Position numbers and translations under genes: made by a program. Below, one piece after another: positions 1-5,043 of a stretch of 5,043 nt of DNA; within the stretch, counting starts at the first letter, position 1; the number at the start of each line of letters is the position of its first letter. Source of the stretch: Gammaproteobacteria bacterium. GTDB taxonomy: Bacteria; Pseudomonadota; Gammaproteobacteria; GRL18. Below the pieces are notes generated by a model. The model worked only from the letters and a program-made list of their open reading frames with translations. It ran no database searches and had not been told where the DNA came from. Location of the stretch: assembly GCA_030632625.1 (NCBI GenBank), contig DAOVUK010000286.1, forward strand, positions 1-5,043, read 5' to 3'.

Positions 1-1084
1 GGACCTCTTTGACAACAGGCAGTGCCTGGCAGACAGATAATTCATCCTGCAGCTGTTTTTCAATCTGTTCAATTGTTGCTTTCCAGGGTGAGGATAATAA
101 TAAATCAATACTGGCATTGGCCACCTGACAGGCCAGAGGATTGGCCATAAATGTGGGCCCGTGCATGAGTACCCCAACACCATCTGCGCTGATGCCCTGC
201 ACTACTTTTGCTGTGGTCATTGTTGCCGCCAGGGTTAAGTAACCACCTGTCAGTGCTTTGCCCAGACAGAGAATGTCAGGCACAATATCAGCCTGTTCAT
301 AAGCAAACATGCTGCCAGTTCGACCAAAGCCCGTGGCAATTTCATCTAAAATAAGTAACACATCATACTCATCACAGAGCACTCTGAGCTGCTGCAGATA
401 GTCACGGCAATAAAAGCGCATACCGCCAGCCCCCTGAACCAGCGGTTCTATAATCACTGCAGCAATTTCAGCTTGATGCTGCTGTAATTGTTTTTCCAGA
501 GCATCAATATTATTGCTGCCATCATCTGCACAGACGGGATGCGGCGCAAAAAAATGTTTGGGTAAAACACCCTGAAACAGGCTATGCATGCCATTGACCG
601 GATCACAAACAGACATGCCGCCCAGGGTATCACCATGATAACCACTGCGCACGGTCAATAATTTTTGTTTGTCAGTTTTTCCCTGAGCATACCAGTACTG
701 AATAGCCATTTTAATCGCTACTTCAACAGCAACAGAACCTGAGTCGGCAAGAAAAACATGTTGTAACGGCTGCGCAGTCAGATTGACCAGCTTTTCTGCC
801 AGCGTCACAGCAGGAAGATGGGTGAGACCACCAAACATAACATGGGACATGGATTGCAGCTGCTGCTCAAGTGCAGCATTTAGAACAGGATGATTATAAC
901 CATGAATAGCGGCCCACCAGGATGACATGCCGTCGATCAGTTCACGACCATCCGCTAATTTAATTCTGACACCCTGAGCGGATGCAACGGGATAAGCCGG
1001 CAGGGGGTCGGTCATGCTGGTATAGGGATGCCAGAGATGATTTTTATCATACTCCAGCCAGTCAGATGTTTTTTGAAAAGGCAT
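1..1084 (-). CDS. bioA: Adenosylmethionine-8-amino-7-oxononanoate aminotransferase (DAPA synthase), partial, C-terminus missing
   Basis: BioA is a cytoplasmic PLP enzyme of biotin synthesis. It transfers the amino group of S-adenosylmethionine to 7-keto-8-aminopelargonate (KAPA), giving 7,8-diaminopelargonate (DAPA). I translated the minus strand by hand: 361 codons are open from the ATG at 1084-1082 to the window edge, with no frameshift. The protein follows E. coli BioA (429 aa) closely, so about 70 C-terminal residues lie outside. Visible motifs in order are WHPYTSM (Tyr21), DGMSSWWAAIHGYNHP (Trp56, Trp57), MSHVMFGG, FLADSGSVAVEVA, GYHGDT (Tyr149), EPLVQGAGGM, DEIATGFGRTG (Asp247, which contacts the PLP ring nitrogen in the family), GKALTGG (Lys276, the Schiff-base lysine) and HGPTFM (Thr311). 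Tyr21 and the Trp pair separate BioA from other class III aminotransferases. The frame upstream is blocked by the trpC stop five codons earlier, so this ATG is the natural start. No strong Shine-Dalgarno sequence precedes it. Confidence 0.96.
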   Translation of the reverse strand, partial: MPFQKTSDWLEYDKNHLWHPYTSMTDPLPAYPVASAQGVRIKLADGRELIDGMSSWWAAIHGYNHPVLNAALEQQLQSMSHVMFGGLTHLPAVTLAEKLVNLTAQPLQHVFLADSGSVAVEVAIKMAIQYWYAQGKTDKQKLLTVRSGYHGDTLGGMSVCDPVNGMHSLFQGVLPKHFFAPHPVCADDGSNNIDALEKQLQQHQAEIAAVIIEPLVQGAGGMRFYCRDYLQQLRVLCDEYDVLLILDEIATGFGRTGSMFAYEQADIVPDILCLGKALTGGYLTLAATMTTAKVVQGISADGVGVLMHGPTFMANPLACQVANASIDLLLSSPWKATIEQIEKQLQDELSVCQALPVVKEV

Positions 1085-1096
1085 GCTGTTTAGATC

Positions 1097-1909
1097 TTAA
1101 AAAAATAACTCAGCCAGCTTTTCACCCGGCTGTTCTGCCCGCATAAATGACTCGCCGACCAGAAAGGCGTTCACCTGATGTTTTTTCATCAAAGCAACAT
1201 CTTCAGGTCGATGAATGGCGCTTTCTGTTACCACAATTCGGTCATCAGGAATCTGATCCAATAACTCAATAGTGGTATTCAGTGTGGTTTCAAAGGTTCT
1301 CAAATTACGGTTATTAATGCCCATTAATCGAGTTGGTAATTTCAGAGCGCGTTGTAACTCTTGCAAATCATGAACTTCAACCAGGACATCCAGCCCGATT
1401 TCATGAGCCAGAGCAGTAAACTCACTTAACTGAAGATCACTCAGGCAGGCCACGATCAATAAAATGGCATCCGCACCAATTAAGCGTGCCTCATAAATCT
1501 GATAAGGATCAACGACAAAGTCTTTGCGTAAAACAGGTAAGCGGCAGGCATTTCGAGCCTGTTGCAGATAAGCATCGCTGCCCTGAAAAAAATCAACGTC
1601 AGTCAACACAGACAAGCAGGCTGCTCCCCCTTTTTCATAGGATTGAGCTATTTCTGCAGGGATAAAATTTTCCCGGATAAGTCCTTTACTCGGCGATGCT
1701 TTTTTTATTTCTGCAATCACCGCTGATTGGCCGGAATTAATTTTATTTTCAATGGCTGTTACAAAGCCGCGTGTGGCATTAATGCCATCCAGAGCATCCA
1801 GGGCATCAATAATGAATTGTAAAGGTTTCGCTGCGCATAAGGCATCAACTTCTTCGCGTTTACGATTTAAAATTTTAACTAAAATATCAGGTGGATTGGG
1901 TTTATTCAT
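1097..1909 (-). CDS. trpC: Indole-3-glycerol phosphate synthase, monofunctional
   Basis: TrpC catalyses the fourth step of tryptophan synthesis: ring closure and decarboxylation of CdRP (1-(o-carboxyphenylamino)-1-deoxyribulose 5-phosphate) to indole-3-glycerol phosphate. The protein is 270 aa, the usual length of a stand-alone (beta/alpha)8 barrel, with no TrpF domain attached as in enteric bacteria. Family residues are in place: [11 protein letters not shown] at 66-76 (Glu67, Lys69), [11 protein letters not shown] from 127 (catalytic Lys129), LVEVHD around 176-181 (Glu178), GINNRNL at 197-203, VTESAI with Glu229, and VGES at 251-254 for phosphate binding. It begins 29 nt after the trpD stop. 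The upstream stretch is AT-rich and shows no clear Shine-Dalgarno sequence, but the N-terminus ([14 protein letters not shown]) fits the family, and no better start is visible. The last codons, encoding LAELFF, also form part of a hairpin and T-run resembling a terminator. The product assignment is secure. Confidence 0.98.
   Translation of the reverse strand: MNKPNPPDILVKILNRKREEVDALCAAKPLQFIIDALDALDGINATRGFVTAIENKINSGQSAVIAEIKKASPSKGLIRENFIPAEIAQSYEKGGAACLSVLTDVDFFQGSDAYLQQARNACRLPVLRKDFVVDPYQIYEARLIGADAILLIVACLSDLQLSEFTALAHEIGLDVLVEVHDLQELQRALKLPTRLMGINNRNLRTFETTLNTTIELLDQIPDDRIVVTESAIHRPEDVALMKKHQVNAFLVGESFMRAEQPGEKLAELFF
1099..1132 (-). terminator. Candidate Rho-independent terminator inside the 3' end of trpC
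   Basis: Read on the minus strand, CAGCCGG (1132-1126) can pair with CTGGCTG (1117-1111) through an 8-nt loop, GTGAAAAG. This gives a 7-bp GC-rich stem with one G-T (G-U in RNA) pair. It is followed by AGTTATTTTTTT (1110-1099), whose last T is the first base of the trpC TAA. A GC-rich hairpin followed by a T-run is the standard intrinsic terminator layout. The stem is short, two bases separate it from the first Ts, and the T-run is broken by one A, so partial termination is more likely than a complete stop. Translating ribosomes reach this point and could also disturb folding. bioA begins only 15 nt further on. Confidence 0.5.
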
Positions 1910-1938
1910 AATTTTATATTCACAGTTTTAAATGCTGC

Positions 1939-2961
1939 TTAACCGGTAAATGATTGAGTATAAGTGGCCAGTTCTGTCAGCTTTATTTTAGCTGCACCCG
2001 ATGCAATGGCCTGACGTGCTTGTTCAACACCGTCTTGCAGAGTATCGCTCAGGCCGGCACAATAAATTGCGGCTCCGGAATTAAGAGTCACAATATCTCT
2101 GGCAGCACCCGGCTCATCCGCCAGCACACGCTGCATCATGGCCAGAGATTCTTCTGCTCCATCAACTATAATATCTTCAATGCGGGTACGTGTCAGACCA
2201 AATTGTTCGGGCGTAATAGTATAATGAGTCAATTCACCCTGTTTTAACTCACAGACAAAGGTTTCATCAGCCATACTGATTTCATCCATACCGTCAGCGG
2301 AATGTACCACCATCACATGATCACTGCCCAGATTTTTAAGCACCTTTGCCAAAGGTTCAAGCCATTGCTTATCATAAACACCTAGTAGTTGATTAGGCGC
2401 ACCGGCTGGATTCGTTAAAGGTCCCAGCAAGTTGAACAGGGTTCTGATAGCCATTTCCTTGCGCGGCCCGATAGCATGCTTCATGGCACTATCGTGCAGT
2501 GGTGCAAACATAAAACCAATGCCCAGTTTTTTAATACACTGCTCTACCTGATGAGAACTGATATTAAGGTTAATACCTGCCGCTTCAAGAATGTCGGCAC
2601 TGCCCGAAGTACTGCTCACCGAACGATTACCATGCTTAGCAACAATTCCGCCGGCCGCCGCCACCACAAAACAGGATGTGGTCGACACATTAAAGGTATG
2701 CAGGCCGTCACCACCGGTACCAACAATATCAATGACATGCTGACCTTCCACATTGACTGGATTGACAAGCTCACGCATCACGCTGGCAGAAGCAGTTAAC
2801 TCATCAACGGTTTCACCCTTCATGCGCAAAGCAACCAATAATGCGGCAATTTGTGCGGGTGTCGTTTCACCTGTCATGATCTGACGCATTATATTTTCCA
2901 TATCAAGAATATGAATATCCTGATGTTCGACTGCCTGTGCGATAGCTGTTTTAATATCCAC
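1939..2961 (-). CDS. trpD: Anthranilate phosphoribosyltransferase
   Basis: TrpD transfers the 5-phosphoribosyl group from PRPP to anthranilate, the second step of tryptophan synthesis. The 340-aa length is typical of the stand-alone enzyme. The N-terminal helical domain (about residues 1-70) includes the typical GETTPAQIAALLVALRMKGET segment. It is followed by the PRPP-binding glycine loop GTGGDGLHTFNVST (81-94), KHGNRSVSSTSGSAD (109-123), FMFAPLHDSAMKHAIGPRKE (150-169, with Arg167 at the anthranilate site), FNLLGPLTNPA and the metal-binding acidic pair in DGMDEIS (Asp226, Glu227). All hallmark residues are present. The start is GTG at 2961-2959, with GAGGA 8 nt upstream; the next in-frame ATG (residue 21) would remove the first helix. 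It lies 74 nt after trpG and 29 nt before trpC. Confidence 0.98.
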   Translation of the reverse strand: MDIKTAIAQAVEHQDIHILDMENIMRQIMTGETTPAQIAALLVALRMKGETVDELTASASVMRELVNPVNVEGQHVIDIVGTGGDGLHTFNVSTTSCFVVAAAGGIVAKHGNRSVSSTSGSADILEAAGINLNISSHQVEQCIKKLGIGFMFAPLHDSAMKHAIGPRKEMAIRTLFNLLGPLTNPAGAPNQLLGVYDKQWLEPLAKVLKNLGSDHVMVVHSADGMDEISMADETFVCELKQGELTHYTITPEQFGLTRTRIEDIIVDGAEESLAMMQRVLADEPGAARDIVTLNSGAAIYCAGLSDTLQDGVEQARQAIASGAAKIKLTELATYTQSFTG

Positions 2962-2969
2962 GTTTTAAA

Positions 2970-2974
2970 TCCTC
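2970..2974 (-). promoter_or_regulatory. Ribosome binding site that fixes the trpD GTG start
   Basis: The minus strand reads GAGGA at 2974-2970, then an 8-nt spacer (TTTAAAAC) and GTG. This strong match to the anti-Shine-Dalgarno sequence at standard spacing supports GTG at 2961-2959 as the trpD start codon. Confidence 0.8.
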
Positions 2975-2983
2975 AGGTATTGT

Positions 2984-3015
2984 TTGCTTTATTTACAGTG
3001 AGTTGCTTTATTTAC
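2984..3015 (-). repeat. Two exact 13-bp direct repeats between trpG and trpD
   Basis: On the minus strand GTAAATAAAGCAA occurs at 3015-3003 and again at 2996-2984, separated by six bases (CTCACT), so the period is 19 nt. Both copies lie in the 74-nt non-coding gap between trpG and trpD, just upstream of the trpD Shine-Dalgarno sequence. The pair could be a small tandem duplication or a paired binding site for a protein. I see no matching copy elsewhere in the window and recognise no known operator. Confidence 0.75.
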
Positions 3016-3035
3016 TCTAAGCAGTTACTTTGCAT

Positions 3036-3620
3036 TTAGCATTTCATCTCTAAAAAGGTCTGCAGCATCTGGTGACCATGCTGACTGAGAATAGATTCCG
3101 GATGAAACTGCACCCCTTCGATAGCCAGTTCTTTATGTCTGACCCCCATGATTTCATCCATATTCCCCTGCTCATCTTCTGTCCATGCCGTAATCTCCAG
3201 ACAGTCAGGCAGCGTTTCTTTATCAATCACCAGTGAATGATAACGGGTTGCTTCAAAGGGTGACTCCAAAGAATGAAACACTCCCTTGCCATTATGATGC
3301 ATCATCGATGTTTTGCCATGCATAATTTCTCTGGCATGAACAATTTTACCGCCAAAAGCCTGACCAATACTTTGATGCCCCAGGCAGACACCCAGGATAG
3401 GCACTTTGCCAGCGAAATATTTAATGGCCTCGATAGAAATTCCGGCTTCATTGGGTGTACAGGGCCCAGGAGAAATCATTAAATGATCCGCTGCCATTTG
3501 AGCAATTTCTGCCACACTGATTTCATCATTGCGAAAGACTTTAACCTCTGCTTTTAACTCGCCCAGATATTGCACCAGATTATAAGTAAAGGAGTCATAG
3601 TTATCGATCATAATCAACAT
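3036..3620 (-). CDS. trpG: Anthranilate synthase component II, glutamine amidotransferase subunit
   Basis: TrpG hydrolyses glutamine and passes ammonia to TrpE for anthranilate formation. In some bacteria the same protein also serves p-aminobenzoate synthase (the PabA role); no separate pabA is visible here. The protein is 194 aa, a complete class I glutamine amidotransferase domain. Key motifs are [19 protein letters not shown] at the N-terminus, [12 protein letters not shown] (49-60), the nucleophile elbow [15 protein letters not shown] with Cys79, [15 protein letters not shown] and the catalytic VQFHPESIL with His173 and Glu175. I chose ATG at 3620-3618: AGGAG at 3632-3628 lies 7 nt upstream, and the N-terminus then matches TrpG proteins exactly. 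A longer frame from an ATG at 3683 overlaps the end of trpE and adds 21 non-conserved residues. The start lies 1 nt after the trpE stop, suggesting translational coupling of the two subunits. Confidence 0.97.
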   Translation of the reverse strand: MLIMIDNYDSFTYNLVQYLGELKAEVKVFRNDEISVAEIAQMAADHLMISPGPCTPNEAGISIEAIKYFAGKVPILGVCLGHQSIGQAFGGKIVHAREIMHGKTSMMHHNGKGVFHSLESPFEATRYHSLVIDKETLPDCLEITAWTEDEQGNMDEIMGVRHKELAIEGVQFHPESILSQHGHQMLQTFLEMKC

Positions 3621-3621
3621 T

Positions 3622-5043
3622 TTACTTCTCCTGAGTACACTGGCTATTAGCGTTTGAATCCAGTCCGCATTCAGCCATGGCAACAGCCCGGAAAACTCCG
3701 CGGCCTTTATTCATTGTTTCATCCCATTCATTTTGCGGCACAGAATCAGCAACAATTCCTGCCCCGGCCTGAATATGCAGTTGTTTATCTTTAATAACGG
3801 CGGTACGAATCGCTATCGCAGTGTCCATATTGCCCGACCATGAGATATAACCCACGGCACCGGAGTATATGCCCCGCTTCACCGGCTCCAGTTCATTAAT
3901 AATTTCCATGGCACGAATTTTGGGCGCGCCGCTCACCGTACCGGCAGGAAATGTGGCTTTTAAAGCATCCATAGTGCTCATGTTCTTATTCAGCTCACCT
4001 TCAACATTGGAAACAATGTGCATCACATGAGAATAGCGCTCAATAATCATTTTATCAGTTAATTTTACCGTGCCGATTTCAGCAACACGTCCGGCATCAT
4101 TACGTCCTAAATCTATTAACATCAAGTGCTCAGCCAGTTCTTTAGGATCCGACAATAAATCCTCTTCCAGCTGTTTATCTTCTTCAGCCGTCTGTCCTCT
4201 GGGTCGGGTTCCGGCTATTGGACGTACGGTAATTTTGCCATCTTCAACACGGGTAAGAATTTCCGGTGACGAACCAACGATATGAAATTCATCCAGATCC
4301 AGAAAATACATATAGGGTGATGGATTCAGGCTGCGCAGCGCCCGGTAAAGATCCAGCGGCGGGGCATTAAACGGTATGGACATACGTTGTGAAATCACCA
4401 CCTGCATGGCATCCCCCTCAACGATATAGTCTTTAATGCGTGCCACTGCTTTTTTAAAACCGTGTTCGGTAAATCCGGAAACAAAATCCGTTTCCTTCAC
4501 TCGGGTTACTTTAGAATAGGCTTTATAGGCCGTATCAGACTGACGTAATCGAGTCGCCAGATCTTTCAGACGCTGTGTGGCTTTTTCCCATTCTGCTTCT
4601 GCAATAGATGTTATTGGCCGTGAGTCTGACGGATCGAAGTGAGCATGAACAATAAGATATAATTTGCCGCTGAGATTATCAAATACCAGCACTTCTTCTG
4701 ATACCATCAATAAAATATCCGGAGTACCCAGGGGATCGTTTTTAGCCGTATTTTTTAATCTGGGTTCAATATAACCAATGGTTTCATAGCCAAAATAACC
4801 CACCAGTCCACCAGTGAATCGAGGCAGATTTGACTGTTCAGAAAGGTGCTCTGGAATATTATATTGCTGCTGGTATTCTTCAATCCAGCCCAGAGGATCA
4901 GAATGACTTAGTTCTTCAATAACCTGACCATTATGAGTAATTTTGATCTGGCCATTGTCAACTGTAATAATTGTTTTGCAGGGCAGACCGATAATAGAAT
5001 AGCGACCCCATTTTTCACCACCATGGACTGATTCCAATAAATA
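3622..5043 (-). CDS. trpE: Anthranilate synthase component I, partial, N-terminus missing
   Basis: TrpE converts chorismate to anthranilate using ammonia from TrpG. It is the first committed step of tryptophan synthesis and is usually inhibited by tryptophan. The frame is open to the window edge (473 residues visible). By comparison with Pseudomonas-type TrpE, roughly 40-45 N-terminal residues lie outside. The fragment opens with [16 protein letters not shown], which contains the LLES element of the tryptophan feedback site. NPSPYMYF (4303-4326) is the second part of that site, so feedback control is probably intact. Catalytic-domain motifs are GTRPRG (4195-4212), DLGRND (4096-4113), [11 protein letters not shown] (3919-3951), [20 protein letters not shown] and [10 protein letters not shown]. 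TrpE-type context and the adjoining trpG favour TrpE over PabB. The TTG at 5037 lies within conserved sequence and is not the start. The last ~15 residues form a polar, non-conserved tail that carries the trpG ribosome binding site. Confidence 0.97.
   Translation of the reverse strand, partial: YLLESVHGGEKWGRYSIIGLPCKTIITVDNGQIKITHNGQVIEELSHSDPLGWIEEYQQQYNIPEHLSEQSNLPRFTGGLVGYFGYETIGYIEPRLKNTAKNDPLGTPDILLMVSEEVLVFDNLSGKLYLIVHAHFDPSDSRPITSIAEAEWEKATQRLKDLATRLRQSDTAYKAYSKVTRVKETDFVSGFTEHGFKKAVARIKDYIVEGDAMQVVISQRMSIPFNAPPLDLYRALRSLNPSPYMYFLDLDEFHIVGSSPEILTRVEDGKITVRPIAGTRPRGQTAEEDKQLEEDLLSDPKELAEHLMLIDLGRNDAGRVAEIGTVKLTDKMIIERYSHVMHIVSNVEGELNKNMSTMDALKATFPAGTVSGAPKIRAMEIINELEPVKRGIYSGAVGYISWSGNMDTAIAIRTAVIKDKQLHIQAGAGIVADSVPQNEWDETMNKGRGVFRAVAMAECGLDSNANSQCTQEK
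3628..3632 (-). promoter_or_regulatory. Ribosome binding site of trpG, inside the last codons of trpE
   Basis: The minus strand reads AGGAG at 3632-3628, followed by AAGTAAA (7 nt) and the trpG ATG. The site is formed by the trpE codons for the final Gln-Glu-Lys. A ribosome ending trpE at 3624-3622 is therefore next to the trpG initiation site. It decides the trpG start in favour of 3620 over the longer frame from 3683. Confidence 0.85.

Noticed and set aside
454..645. 63-codon minus-strand reading frame.
   Set aside because: It lies inside bioA in another frame. The bioA frame is open throughout and strongly conserved.
1097..1105. Run of seven Ts at the end of trpC as a programmed frameshift site joining trpC to bioA.
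   Set aside because: A -1 shift reaches a stop after about a dozen codons and does not enter the bioA frame. The T-run is better explained as part of a terminator.
1910..1938. Promoter -10-like TATAAA before trpC.
   Set aside because: No -35 element at suitable spacing is visible, and such AT-rich matches occur by chance in this sequence.
3001..3040. Possible hairpins downstream of trpG (CTAA with TTAG, GAGT with ACTC).
   Set aside because: The stems are only 4 bp, AT-rich or without a T-run, so neither a terminator nor an attenuator is supported.
1954..3482. Several plus-strand reading frames of 62-107 codons (1954-2247, 2476-2799, 2851-3039, 3273-3482), and a similar one at 4070-4285.
   Set aside because: All are antisense to secure trp genes or mostly so, resemble no family I know, and show no ribosome binding site that I could support.
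3621..3683. Longer trpG reading frame starting at ATG 3683 (21 extra residues).
   Set aside because: The extension overlaps the trpE coding end, is not like TrpG N-termini, and a strong Shine-Dalgarno sequence points to ATG 3620.
5035..5037. TTG as the start codon of trpE.
   Set aside because: The frame continues upstream to the window edge, and the TTG sits within the conserved LLES feedback-site motif. The gene is simply cut by the window.

Overview
This window is a single-direction block of biosynthetic genes, all on the minus strand. In order of transcription (right to left) it holds trpE (N-terminus cut by the window edge), trpG, trpD, trpC and bioA (C-terminus cut by the other edge). 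Every protein closely resembles its gammaproteobacterial counterpart: the TrpE and TrpG motifs follow the Pseudomonas type, and BioA is E. coli-like. TrpG and TrpC are stand-alone proteins, not the TrpG-TrpD and TrpC-TrpF fusions of enteric bacteria. Together with a moderately AT-leaning composition, this suggests a non-enteric gammaproteobacterium. I cannot name the genus from sequence alone.

Layout: trpE occupies 3622-5043, and trpG starts 1 nt after its stop (3036-3620). A 74-nt gap carrying a 13-bp direct repeat separates trpG from trpD (1939-2961, GTG start with a clear Shine-Dalgarno sequence). A 29-nt gap leads to trpC (1097-1909). The 3' end of trpC contains a hairpin followed by a T-run that looks like an intrinsic terminator. 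The bioA ATG lies 12 nt after the trpC stop, and bioA then runs off the left edge.

Function: TrpE and TrpG form anthranilate synthase (chorismate plus glutamine to anthranilate). TrpD adds phosphoribose from PRPP, and TrpC closes the indole ring to indole-3-glycerol phosphate. PRA isomerase (trpF) and tryptophan synthase (trpA, trpB) are not in the window. BioA is a biotin-pathway aminotransferase with no direct metabolic link to tryptophan.

The window is essentially all coding, and no non-coding stretch exceeds 74 nt. I see no RNA genes, mobile elements, CRISPR array, broken genes or novel system. The points worth a second look are the terminator-like element inside the end of trpC, the trp-bio linkage across it, and the repeat between trpG and trpD.
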